Source: Mariprofundus erugo
GTDB taxonomy: Bacteria; Pseudomonadota; Zetaproteobacteria; Mariprofundales; Mariprofundaceae
NCBI RefSeq assembly: GCF_005818865.1
Contig: NZ_VBRY01000006.1
Coordinates: forward strand, 124,001 to 188,000
DNA: 64,000 bases
Direction of reading: 5' to 3'
The notes under the pieces were generated by a model, which saw only the letters and a list, made by a program, of their open reading frames with translations, was not told the DNA's origin and searched no databases. The position numbers and the translations under genes were made by a program. Shown piece after piece: positions 9,276-16,436 of this stretch (position 1 is the stretch's first letter; every line of letters starts with the position of its first letter).

Positions 9276-9656
9276 ATGAAACGTTCAGTCTATGCACTTA
9301 TCCCGTTGCTACTGGCACTGCTGTTCAATGTTACACCCGCTGTTTCCGCCACCGTCCCGATCCGTACCATCGACGCTATCCTGATGCATTTAAGTCACTA
9401 TCCGTCCGAAAGCGAGATGGCCAGCCTGCAGCAGATCGTCGATAACACAGATGCCACAGCCGGCGAACGCACACTGGCCGGGGCCATGATGCGCTTCAGT
9501 CATCATGTCAGTGATAGTGATCTGCTCAAACTGGAGACCCTGAAACAGAGTAAATCGGCGAGTGCTGACGAAAAGGAGCTTGCCGACATCATCATGCATG
9601 TCGCACACCATCCGTCGAATCGCGACAGGCAACGATTGCAGCAGCTGCTGCAGTGA
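9276..9656 (+). CDS. Small exported protein with three short helical repeats
   Basis: A 126-residue protein I do not recognise. A clear signal peptide (MKRSVYALIPLLLALLFNVTPAVSA) sends it to the periplasm or beyond. The mature part holds three related units, each with a histidine pair or HY followed by a serine-rich turn and a leucine-rich helix: LMHLSHYPSESEMASLQQI, MMRFSHHVSDSDLLKLETL and IMHVAHHPSNRDRQRLQQL, spaced about 36-37 residues. A strong GAGGAGG site precedes the ATG, and an inverted repeat CATGCG/CGCATG (9241-9262) lies just upstream of it. It may be a small alpha-helical repeat protein; metal binding by the HH pairs is only a guess. Confidence 0.75.
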   Translation: MKRSVYALIPLLLALLFNVTPAVSATVPIRTIDAILMHLSHYPSESEMASLQQIVDNTDATAGERTLAGAMMRFSHHVSDSDLLKLETLKQSKSASADEKELADIIMHVAHHPSNRDRQRLQQLLQ

Positions 9657-9661
9657 CCTGC

Positions 9662-9717
9662 AAGGGACGGGGTCAGGACTTGTTTTGCGAAGGGACGGGG
9701 TCAGGACTTGTTTTGCG
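9662..9717 (+). repeat. Two tandem 28-bp REP-like repeats
   Basis: Two exact copies of a 28-bp unit (AAGGGACGGGGTCAGGACTT then GTTTTGCG) lie head to tail at 9662-9689 and 9690-9717, 24 bases before the Y1 transposase gene. A near-complete inverted copy (GCGAAACAAGTCCTGACCCC) lies across that gene's stop codon at 10575-10595. Such repeats commonly flank REP-associated tyrosine transposases. Confidence 0.9.
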
Positions 9718-9741
9718 CATTGTTGGAGTTAGTGTGCTCTC

Positions 9742-10590
9742 ATGGCCAGACCGTTGCGGATAGAATTTGAAGGTGCTGTTTATCATGTGACATCGCGTGG
9801 TAACGCGCGGTCCGATATCTATTTAACGGACGATGACCGGGAGATGTTTCTGGCGGTGCTTGCTCATGTGGTCGATCGCTTCGGCTGGATTTGTCATGCG
9901 TATTGTCTGATGAGTAATCATTTCCACCTGATGATAGAAACACCGCGTTCGAATTTGAGTCGCGGGATGCGTCAATTGAATGGTATCTATACCCAGCGCT
10001 TCAATCGCACGCATGGACGTGTCGGACATGTGTTTCAGGGGCGGTTCAAGTCGATTGTTGTGGATAAAGATGCCTACCTGCTGGAGTTAAGTCGATACAT
10101 CGTTCGCAACCCCGTTGCGGCCGGCATGGTGAAGGATGCAGGCGACTGGCCGTGGAGCAGCTATCAGGCGACAGCGGGTGCCGTTTCAACTCCTGCATTC
10201 CTTGATACTGGCTGGCTGTTATCCCGGTTTGGTAATGACTCGGAAACCGCCAGGGCTGCGTATGTTGCTTTTGTCCGGGATGAGCAGATGGTCTCCCCCT
10301 GGGATCAGTTGAATGGCCCCGATATTTTAGGCGATGATCTGTTCAGAGGTCGGTTGCAGGTAGCCGGGAGTGGTGAAACAGTAGGGATTCCGAAGCGGAA
10401 GCAGTTGTTGAGGCATCTGCCGCTTTCAGAGATTGCGCAGCCAGACAGGGAGCGAAGCGACTGGATACGGGAGGCCTACAGGGAACATGGCTATACCATG
10501 CAGGAGATTGCAACTTATTGCGGCCTGCACCATTCAACGGTGAGTCGCATCATTAAATCCGCCGATGAAAATGCGCGAAACAAGTCCTGA
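9742..10590 (+). CDS. REP-associated tyrosine transposase (Y1/HUH family)
   Basis: This is a Y1 transposase-like protein (IS200/TnpA-REP superfamily) of 282 residues, which in this family nicks single-stranded DNA at REP hairpins. The opening MARPLRIEFEGAVYHVTSRGN is typical. The HUH motif is in HAYCLMSNHFHLMIE (residues ~53-67), and the catalytic tyrosine is expected in YLLELSRYIVRNPVAAGM (~113-130). An extended C-terminal part carries a helix-turn-helix-like segment (EIATYCGLHHSTVSRIIK), seen in longer RAYTs. Both ends are marked by shared repeats, and the 3' repeat overlaps the stop codon. No frameshift is seen, so it may be active. Confidence 0.92.
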   Translation: MARPLRIEFEGAVYHVTSRGNARSDIYLTDDDREMFLAVLAHVVDRFGWICHAYCLMSNHFHLMIETPRSNLSRGMRQLNGIYTQRFNRTHGRVGHVFQGRFKSIVVDKDAYLLELSRYIVRNPVAAGMVKDAGDWPWSSYQATAGAVSTPAFLDTGWLLSRFGNDSETARAAYVAFVRDEQMVSPWDQLNGPDILGDDLFRGRLQVAGSGETVGIPKRKQLLRHLPLSEIAQPDRERSDWIREAYREHGYTMQEIATYCGLHHSTVSRIIKSADENARNKS

Positions 10591-10594
10591 CCCC

Positions 10595-11233
10595 CTATAC
10601 TGTTGACTGAAGGGTTAGAGGAGAATTGCACTTGTAGCGAACAGGCTTGAATTTCGCCTCTTGGCTAGGATTGGTTTCCCTTAAACTTTTCGCCTTTCGA
10701 AGAGCTTCTTGGGCGGAATTGTTATCTCCACTTTGCGCAAGGGCATCAGCATATTCTTCATAGGCGCCGGCAAAGGCTATGGGGTCTGACTTCACACTGT
10801 TGGTTTGCTCGACTTCACGAAGGGCATCTGAGTAGTAGCTGGCCGCATCTTTATAACGCTTTTGGTCATACATAAGGCGCGCCAATTCAAAACGACGGAT
10901 GCCAATATTGCGGCTATTCCGTTGGGGTAAGCTCTCCTCCAGTTTCAATGACTCCACGAGAAATTTTTCTGCTTCCTCCAAATGGCAGGCATACCCGGTT
11001 GTTCTTCCAAACTCATACGTCATCATCGAAATGGTTTCCGGTTCGGCACCGCCTGAACGAGCAGCAACGAGCGCCTTCCAGTCCTGCTCTCGGGCTGAAA
11101 CGAAATCACCTTGATTTTCGAAATTTCGTGCGGCCTGGTAATGTATTTGCGCCTCCTTCATATTTATCGAACTGGCGCATGCACAGCAAATTAGACTGAG
11201 GACCGATACTGAAAATAATTTCGCAAAATTCAT
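10595..11233 (-). CDS. Cassette-borne TPR-like lipoprotein
   Basis: A 212-residue protein with a lipoprotein-like leader (MNFAKLFSVSVLSLICCACASS, candidate lipidated Cys near residue 18-20) followed by tetratricopeptide-like helices, such as AQIHYQAARNFENQGDFVSA, and paired YxxA motifs near residues 120-185. No enzymatic motif is visible; a role in the envelope is inferred. Its GGAGAAG ribosome site and ATG lie directly after the attC site of the preceding cassette, as expected for an integron cassette. The last ~6 codons read through the remains of its own attC into the edge of the transposase element, so the original C-terminus may have been altered. Confidence 0.72.
   Translation of the reverse strand: MNFAKLFSVSVLSLICCACASSINMKEAQIHYQAARNFENQGDFVSAREQDWKALVAARSGGAEPETISMMTYEFGRTTGYACHLEEAEKFLVESLKLEESLPQRNSRNIGIRRFELARLMYDQKRYKDAASYYSDALREVEQTNSVKSDPIAFAGAYEEYADALAQSGDNNSAQEALRKAKSLRETNPSQEAKFKPVRYKCNSPLTLQSTV
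10601..10620 (-). other. Truncated attC-like site next to the transposase element
   Basis: On the minus strand the sequence CTCTAACCCTTCAGTC matches the start of the complete attC-like site further up the array (GCATAACCCGTCAGTC), differing in the first bases and one inner base. The rest of an attC is absent; the RAYT element begins within a few bases. This indicates that the cassette's recombination site was cut by the insertion or a linked deletion. Confidence 0.6.
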
Positions 11234-11244
11234 TACTTCTTCTC

Positions 11245-11307
11245 CTCTAACGTAAAAGTGAGGGGCTGCGCGCTTTTGCGCAGTCCCTCTCGACTGACGG
11301 GTTATGC
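11245..11307 (-). other. attC-like recombination site between cassettes
   Basis: Read on the minus strand: GCATAAC at one end, GTTAGAG at the other, and between them imperfectly complementary arms (GAGAGGGACTGCGC / GCGCAGCCCCTCAC) with unpaired extra bases and an AAAAGC-type loop. The arrangement of R'', L'', L' and R' boxes is that of integron attC sites. It follows directly on the stop codon of the upstream cassette gene and precedes the ribosome site of the next. Confidence 0.72.
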
Positions 11308-11772
11308 CTAAGTGCTAAGGCGAAGATCAATTTTATGTGCTCGAACATTCATGTTCTCGTTAATTGTTTTTGAGAGTTTTTCCAAGATCACATTGAGATC
11401 GGCCACATATTGCGACGGTTTTTGATCTTCATCGCCTAGAAGGACAAATAGATAAGTATCCAATTCCCGGAAGCCACTTACTATTTCCTTGCTAAGGACT
11501 ATTTGATTTTCATCGATCAGCCTTCTAAAGGCGTTCAATTTTTCAAGTGCTTCGGCGTGGTTCTGCGCGAGCCACTTTTCATGGCCTAACGCAACCTTGC
11601 GGCCAAAGATATTTTTGACTTCGTAGAACGAAGACCAAATTTGGTTCATACACGATATGCGCTGTTTGAACACTTCATTACTGCACTGAGCTTCTCGATC
11701 AATCCACGATTTGACCCATGTGGAAAATAGAGCGATAGCAGCCCCAACTATGAGCAGAAATATTTCGTTCAC
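11308..11772 (-). CDS. Cassette-borne membrane-anchored helical protein
   Basis: A 154-residue protein of unknown function. A single N-terminal membrane segment (IFLLIVGAAIALFSTWV) is followed by a mostly alpha-helical, charged cytoplasmic domain. The start is GTG with a GGAGGG site in front, located just after an attC-like end, and the TAG stop immediately precedes the next attC-like site. One gene between two such sites, without its own promoter, is the standard cassette layout. Its function cannot be read from the sequence. Confidence 0.7.
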   Translation of the reverse strand: MNEIFLLIVGAAIALFSTWVKSWIDREAQCSNEVFKQRISCMNQIWSSFYEVKNIFGRKVALGHEKWLAQNHAEALEKLNAFRRLIDENQIVLSKEIVSGFRELDTYLFVLLGDEDQKPSQYVADLNVILEKLSKTINENMNVRAHKIDLRLST

Positions 11773-11791
11773 TAGACCCTCCAGTTTTTAG

Positions 11792-11861
11792 GCATAACGA
11801 TCAAGCTGTGGGGCGCGAGCCGCATCGCGGCGCAGCGTCCCACACGAGCGAATTGTTATGT
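11792..11861 (-). other. attC-like recombination site
   Basis: Ends are ACATAAC and GTTATGC on the minus strand, enclosing arms TGTGGG...CCCACA and a GC-rich inner stem (CGCCGCGATGCGGCTCGCG). Outer spacers are not complementary, giving the unpaired bases usual in attC. The stop codon of the upstream cassette gene (11856-11858) falls inside its first box, a common cassette trait. Confidence 0.72.
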
Positions 11862-12275
11862 GTTGTTGTTTGCACCAGCTTGTCCTTTTGCATTTGTGCG
11901 CAGCTCAAATGCACGAACGATAACGTATGCGATGAGTGCAAATATAAAAAACACCAACAGCATCCATGCGATGGATTGAAGAGACTCGATTATCGTACGA
12001 TATATTTCCAATACCCAGCGATCCATGGTTAGCACGGGTGGGGTAAAGTGTTCTGTCGGTGCACGCAGGAAGTTTTCCAGGTAGTTGATCCTGACACCTC
12101 CAGAAATTCCAACCACATAAATGGCGAATTTAAGGTACTTTGTCCAAGCATAAGCGATATCGTCTGCCACGATTCTTTCCAGAATTCCATCGATCGGCTT
12201 GGCGAATAACTTCGCTACGATAAAACACACTAGCAATGAGACAATAAACGTGATTCCTAATAAAGATAAAAACAC
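11856..12275 (-). CDS. Cassette-borne inner-membrane protein
   Basis: A 139-residue protein with about three hydrophobic segments: FLSLLGITFIVSLLVCFIV, a moderately hydrophobic KFAIYVVGISGG and AWMLLVFFIFALIAYVIV. It is unrecognised. The start is GTG with a GGAGGGAG site. It is the first of three minus-strand cassettes here. The TAA stop lies within the following attC-like site. A hydrophobic small protein of unknown role is typical cargo of environmental cassette arrays. Confidence 0.68.
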   Translation of the reverse strand: MFLSLLGITFIVSLLVCFIVAKLFAKPIDGILERIVADDIAYAWTKYLKFAIYVVGISGGVRINYLENFLRAPTEHFTPPVLTMDRWVLEIYRTIIESLQSIAWMLLVFFIFALIAYVIVRAFELRTNAKGQAGANNNT

Positions 12276-12300
12276 TTGATGCTCCCTCCACGGTTAAGAC

Positions 12301-12367
12301 ACATAACTTATTAATATACGACGATATACATTTGCCAGATTTGGCAAATGTATATGCATTGTTTGGA
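12301..12367 (-). other. Possible third attC-like site with a perfect 14-bp hairpin
   Basis: The left end ACATAAC (12301) equals the box seen at 11861, and the right end is GTTTGGA (12361). Inside is a perfect inverted repeat, ATATACATTTGCCA / TGGCAAATGTATAT with a 4-nt loop, at 12324-12355. Perfect pairing is unusual for attC, so an operator or a structured leader is an alternative. Confidence 0.42.
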
Positions 12368-12433
12368 GGTGATCGGGCTGATATTCGGCAGGCTTCGCAG
12401 GGGATGCAGCGCATCCGATATCTTTTTGCATGG

Positions 12434-12475
12434 AATATCCCCTGTTATATATAACGATACCTAACAGGGGATATT
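12434..12475. repeat. Perfect 14-bp inverted repeat
   Basis: AATATCCCCTGTTA and TAACAGGGGATATT are separated by 14 bases. Together with a smaller GGATGC/GCATCC hairpin followed by GATATCTTTTT near 12404-12425, it fills most of the 318-bp gap between the cassette array and the DUF2235 gene. It could be a regulator-binding site or array boundary; I see no gene in this gap. Confidence 0.7.
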
Positions 12476-12593
12476 GATATCCCGGGTGATATGCTAAAGC
12501 GGTTTCTGCCATCGACTCCTCCCGTTTTGTTCAACGTGCATGATACCCTTTCCAGGCCTTTGTATCTCCGATAAATATGGGACAAAAGAGGCT

Positions 12594-14459
12594 TCAGCTC
12601 GCAGTTTTTGGATCGGCTTTTGTTGCTGCTTCCGGGGCGGACTCAGGTTCGGACTCGGACTCGGACTCGGACTCGGACTCGGACTCGGACTCGGACTCGG
12701 ACTCGGACTCAGGAGCAGACTCAGGAGCAGACTCAGGAGCAGACTCAGGAGCAGACTCAGGAGCAGACTCAGGAGCAGACTCAGGAGCAGACTCAGGAGC
12801 AGACTCAGGAGCAGACTCAGGAGCAGACTCAGGAGCAGACTCAGGAGCAGACTCCTGCGTGGCGGGAGCAGCTTCCGCCTCATGTCCCGGTTCGGCTGCT
12901 GGCGCGGTGAGAGGCTCTTCGGTAATCACCAGGTTTCTCAGGTTTTCGCAGGCTCTGATGGTATCGCGCCGATATTCCAGCATGCGCTTGTAGTAGTAGG
13001 TGGCGGGCATGGCCAGCAGCAGCAGGAGCCATGGATGCTGATAGACGATGGTATTCAACAGCGGTTCAAGAAAGCCCGGGGTGACAAAATCGATCATATC
13101 GGCCAGGTAACCGAACAGGCCGGTGTGCTCCGCCGGTTGCTTGTCTGAGAACAGCCAGGTGGCGAAACCGGCAAGCAGGAAGAGCAGGGCAAAGCTCAGC
13201 ATGCGCTCATACAGGCATTTGCGCTCATGGACCCAGGTGTTGATCTCGGAGCGATAACGATTCCAGTTATAGTGATGACCGGGATTTCGGATTTCGACCG
13301 GTGCATCCGGATCATCATCCACCACAGCAAAGCGGGCCGGCAGCTGACCGGGGGCATAGTTGGCGGTGCGATGGTTGATGCGCTCAATGACGCTGCGATG
13401 CAGTTTGATCTCGCCGTTCAGGCGGCCTTCGCACAGCTTTTCGATTTCGCGCGGATGATAACGATAGAAAATGCCAAGTCCGTCGCGAGAGTTATACATG
13501 CGGCCATGCACATGGCTGTCGTTCAATGCCTCCTGCAGTCGCCCCGGCTCGAAGTGGAGGCCGCATCGCTGTGCTCTGAGCATCATCCAGTAGAGCGGGA
13601 CACTGGCCATGCCCGAGCGCTCGTAGCCGCCACCGACATTGGAGTGCATGCCGGCAAACCAGACCTGCTCGACACTGCCCTCGGGGCGTCCCTGCTCACG
13701 CCAGACATGTGGCCAGAACGCCGTACGCTCATCATCAATGGCCAGTGCCTGATAAGCATGTGCCACGTTATCGGTCAGCCTGTAATGGTAGAATTTATGC
13801 GGCCATTTGCGATCCAGCCACATCTCCGCCTTGATAAACAACGCGTTAAGCCAGCCGGAAACGGTGCCGGTGACGTCGGTACGGGAAGGGAAGCCCAAAG
13901 CCACCACCGTATCCCAGACGCCAAGGAAATGGATTGGCACAATGCCATGCGAATCTTCGGATGCGCTCAGTGCGCGGGCTCGCTCGGGATGCTGCTCGTG
14001 CTGTTTATAAGCGGCGAACGCCTCATCCACACGTTTTGTCAGCTCCCGGTTGCGCAGCCCCTTGCCTTTTGCCAGACCGCAGATGCTGATCAGGCCATTG
14101 CAGGCGCGAACGGTGGAGGCACCACGGCTGAAGCCGAAGAACCAGATGCGGTCACCCGGCTCATAATTGCGCGCCAGAAAGGCATAGAGGTCGCATACAT
14201 TGCGCTCGAATCCGAAGCCAAGCCCGCCGGAGAGGGCGCGTATATATTTGTTTTTCTGGGTGCCGACACCGTTATCGTAAAAGACGATCTGCTCGCGGCA
14301 GTGAAAGCCGTCGGTTACCTCACCGCTAAAGCGTTTGTCCACGGCCTTGTACATGCGGTAGACGTTGCTGTCCGGTGTATAGCCGCCGGCATTGCCGGTG
14401 CCATCGGCGCATACAATGATATTTTTTCCGCTTTTGCGCGTTGATTGAGCTTCCATCAT
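12594..14459 (-). CDS. DUF2235 alpha/beta-hydrolase with a repetitive acidic tail
   Basis: A 621-residue protein. The N-terminal ~370 residues match DUF2235, a putative alpha/beta-hydrolase/phospholipase family that includes some type VI effectors. The opening NIIVCADGTGNAGG and the nucleophile elbow GFSRGA (near residue 110) are visible, plus WFAGMHSNVGGGY near 270. Two hydrophobic segments follow (MLSFALLFLLAGFATWLF and PWLLLLLAMPATYYY), so it is probably membrane-anchored. The tail from about residue 540 is low complexity: 12 SAPE-type units then an ES run, encoded by a minisatellite. No VgrG or other T6SS gene is nearby. Substrate is unknown. Confidence 0.86.
   Translation of the reverse strand: MMEAQSTRKSGKNIIVCADGTGNAGGYTPDSNVYRMYKAVDKRFSGEVTDGFHCREQIVFYDNGVGTQKNKYIRALSGGLGFGFERNVCDLYAFLARNYEPGDRIWFFGFSRGASTVRACNGLISICGLAKGKGLRNRELTKRVDEAFAAYKQHEQHPERARALSASEDSHGIVPIHFLGVWDTVVALGFPSRTDVTGTVSGWLNALFIKAEMWLDRKWPHKFYHYRLTDNVAHAYQALAIDDERTAFWPHVWREQGRPEGSVEQVWFAGMHSNVGGGYERSGMASVPLYWMMLRAQRCGLHFEPGRLQEALNDSHVHGRMYNSRDGLGIFYRYHPREIEKLCEGRLNGEIKLHRSVIERINHRTANYAPGQLPARFAVVDDDPDAPVEIRNPGHHYNWNRYRSEINTWVHERKCLYERMLSFALLFLLAGFATWLFSDKQPAEHTGLFGYLADMIDFVTPGFLEPLLNTIVYQHPWLLLLLAMPATYYYKRMLEYRRDTIRACENLRNLVITEEPLTAPAAEPGHEAEAAPATQESAPESAPESAPESAPESAPESAPESAPESAPESAPESAPESAPESAPESESESESESESESESESESEPESAPEAATKADPKTAS
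12652..12849. repeat. Compound minisatellite: nine 6-bp and twelve 12-bp units
   Basis: Nine copies of GACTCG run from 12652 to 12705, then twelve exact copies of GACTCAGGAGCA run from 12706 to 12849. Both periods are multiples of three, so changes in copy number lengthen or shorten the encoded tail of the DUF2235 protein without a frameshift. Confidence 0.95.
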
Positions 14460-14571
14460 CCACCCCCCCAGGCTTCAGTTTCAGCGACAGGGTAAACCGG
14501 TATGGCACTGCTGTCATGCTTTCGGAGGCGTAAAGACAGACAACAGACTTGAAAAGTTTCTCCCGGTTGGA

Positions 14572-14585
14572 TTGAATGCATTCAA
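14572..14585. promoter_or_regulatory. Perfect 14-bp palindrome between divergent genes
   Basis: TTGAATGCATTCAA is a perfect palindrome lying between the divergently transcribed DUF2235 gene and the 7TM receptor gene, 62 bases before the latter's start. It is a candidate operator; no regulator is identified. Confidence 0.4.
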
Positions 14586-14646
14586 AATCGATCGGGCGCT
14601 GAGGGCATGCGGGCTCTCATTTTGAGGGTATGACGCAGGGAGGGGA

Positions 14647-16311
14647 GTGAAGGACCAGATCAGGTGCTGTGTATTCATTGCGTTTGTGCTGATGAATCTG
14701 TTTACTGCTTATGCGGGAGACATGCTGTCGTCCCGATCTGCCGGCGTGATTGATTTCAGGCCGGCGTCGCCGGGTGAGCATGTCATTGATTTGACCGGAG
14801 AGTGGCGGGCTTACTTTGGCCGGATACTGATGCCCGATCAGCTTGCCGATGCGAAGGTTGCGGACACGTATACGCCGGTCGATATCTCCCGAATGGGCGC
14901 TGTTGATCATCCGGGTACGATTCAGGAGCCGCCGCAGCAAGCAGATGCCTGGTCGACCTATACGCTGACGGTGCTGTTGCCCGCGAAACCACAACCACTG
15001 GCCATCCGTTTGTCTCCTTATCTCTCATATGCGCAATTGTATGCCAATGGTCGTCTTGTAGTCGCACTGGGCAATGTACGTAGCAAAAAGCTTTTTTGGG
15101 AACGCCGGTTAATTAATCTGGGCGAGGTGTCAGGCAAACTGGAGCTGGTGCTGCAGGCCAGTAATTTCGATGCCTATCGCTCGGCCCTTGCCTGGAATAT
15201 GTCTCTGGGCGATCCTGTACTGATCAGCCGGGAAGAGTTGCTGGCGAAGACGCATGATACGCTGATTATTCTTACACTGTTGCTGATCGGTATCGTATAT
15301 CTGATCTTGTATGCCAGGCACAGACACAGGAAAACCCTTCTTTATGCGGCGCTGTTTGCAATCTTTGTCGGTATCAACACCATGTTCAGTCTGGAGGGAG
15401 TGGTTTATGACCTGCTTCCGGGGCTGACGCTTGAATTCGGATACCTGCTCAATTTTATCTCCCTGATCTGGGCTACAGTTTTTCTGATTTACCTGGTGAA
15501 GGAGCTGTTTAAAGAGGATGTCTGGCCGCTGGTCGGCCGCTTTTATCTGGTGATCAGCACTATCTTAACCGCACTGATCTTTGCGCTCGGGCAGGAGCAG
15601 ATTGTTGATCTGGAGCTTGTGCATCGCTTGCTCGTGCAGGTTCCCATCTCCGTATATGGTATCTACCTGGTGATTGTCGCTGCTCTTCGCTGCCGCTCAA
15701 GATGTCTGCCGACCATGGCGGGGATTGTCATCATGGCCCTGACGGTGATTTACGATGTCATCTCTTTTGAAGGGTGGTTGCCGGTTTACGATATGACCTA
15801 CTACGGCATTGTGGCATTTCTTCTGTTGCTGGGAATGGCCCGGCTTGGTCTGTTCGCAAGGTCCATGCATGACGAGCCCGGGCAGCCAGCGGTAGCGGCG
15901 CAGGCGAATGTGGAATCGCTGCAGCAGGCTGATGTACAGCCGCTCTCTTTGCCGGATGAGCCACAGCCAGATCAAATAGCCTTGCCTGCGGATGAGCGTG
16001 AACTGGTCGTCTGTCTGATGTGGCAGTGCCTGGAGATATGGCAGCGTGTGACCGGTACGGGCAAGGTAGAGCTGGCAGAGCAGAGTGGTCTCTGGCGGGC
16101 GCAGCTCGATGGTGATACCTGGCGTACGCGCACGCTGGACCGTTACCTGAAGGTCGAGACGTTGCCGCATCGTCCACGCTGGCAGGTTGTGGTGAAGACC
16201 GCCGAGTATGTGCTTGCGCATACAGACGAGCATCCGGAGCTGCGCGAACAGCTGCAGACGACCATCACAGCCTTGCGGGGACATCACATGCAATGGGCCA
16301 TGTCTGCCTGA
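14647..16311 (+). CDS. 7TM-DISM receptor with unrecognised cytoplasmic output domain
   Basis: A 554-residue membrane protein. After a signal peptide comes an extracytoplasmic jelly-roll-like domain (residues ~25-195) of the type found in 7TMR-DISM sensors, with segments such as DLTGEWRAYFG and AIRLSPYLSYAQLYANGR. Seven hydrophobic helices follow between about 200 and 400. The cytoplasmic end (~450-525) contains ELAEQSGLWRAQLDGDTWRTRTLDRYL and PRWQVVVKTAEYVL. This is not a histidine kinase, GGDEF, EAL or cyclase domain, and I do not recognise its activity. The start is GTG after AGGGGAG. A terminator-like hairpin follows. It presumably senses a carbohydrate-like ligand; this is inferred from the family. 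Confidence 0.82.
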   Translation: MKDQIRCCVFIAFVLMNLFTAYAGDMLSSRSAGVIDFRPASPGEHVIDLTGEWRAYFGRILMPDQLADAKVADTYTPVDISRMGAVDHPGTIQEPPQQADAWSTYTLTVLLPAKPQPLAIRLSPYLSYAQLYANGRLVVALGNVRSKKLFWERRLINLGEVSGKLELVLQASNFDAYRSALAWNMSLGDPVLISREELLAKTHDTLIILTLLLIGIVYLILYARHRHRKTLLYAALFAIFVGINTMFSLEGVVYDLLPGLTLEFGYLLNFISLIWATVFLIYLVKELFKEDVWPLVGRFYLVISTILTALIFALGQEQIVDLELVHRLLVQVPISVYGIYLVIVAALRCRSRCLPTMAGIVIMALTVIYDVISFEGWLPVYDMTYYGIVAFLLLLGMARLGLFARSMHDEPGQPAVAAQANVESLQQADVQPLSLPDEPQPDQIALPADERELVVCLMWQCLEIWQRVTGTGKVELAEQSGLWRAQLDGDTWRTRTLDRYLKVETLPHRPRWQVVVKTAEYVLAHTDEHPELREQLQTTITALRGHHMQWAMSA

Positions 16312-16340
16312 TGGTAAGTTTTAAACTCCTTTAATTTCAT

Positions 16341-16368
16341 ATGGTTAAAAAACTTTTACCATTTTTTA
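16341..16368 (+). terminator. AT-rich terminator-like hairpin
   Basis: ATGGTTAAAA and TTTTACCAT pair with one bulge and are followed by a run of T, about 30 bases after the receptor gene's stop. The stem is weak, so termination efficiency is uncertain. Confidence 0.5.
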
Positions 16369-16436
16369 CCGTGAAATTCCGCCCTTGATTCTGATGATAT
16401 CGTTCAGGAGTTTTTCCAAATCTCGGAGGGCATACA

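Larger units (their letters stand above)
9662..10597 (+). mobile_element. REP-associated Y1 transposase (RAYT) element
   Basis: The unit consists of two direct 28-bp repeats, the RAYT gene and an inverted repeat copy overlapping the gene's stop codon. The right end abuts a truncated attC-like sequence of the cassette array, so the element appears to have arrived at, and disrupted, the end of that array. Limits are set by the repeats; exact element ends are inferred. Confidence 0.75.

Noticed and set aside
12294-12512. Short minus-strand frame upstream of the cassette genes
   Set aside because: It runs through two perfect inverted repeats, has no ribosome site and matches nothing.
12652-12849. 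Possible CRISPR array
   Set aside because: The units are contiguous with no unique spacers, and there are no cas genes; it is a coding minisatellite. The 231-bp repeats at 19311-20465 fail for the same reason.
12540-13148. Plus-strand frames encoding (GL)n/(RS)n or (SD)n repeats
   Set aside because: These are other readings of the GACTCAGGAGCA minisatellite; codons on the minus strand fit a real protein with an intact hydrolase domain.
13227-14444. A 405-residue plus-strand open frame
   Set aside because: It lies wholly antisense to the well-supported DUF2235 gene and matches no family.
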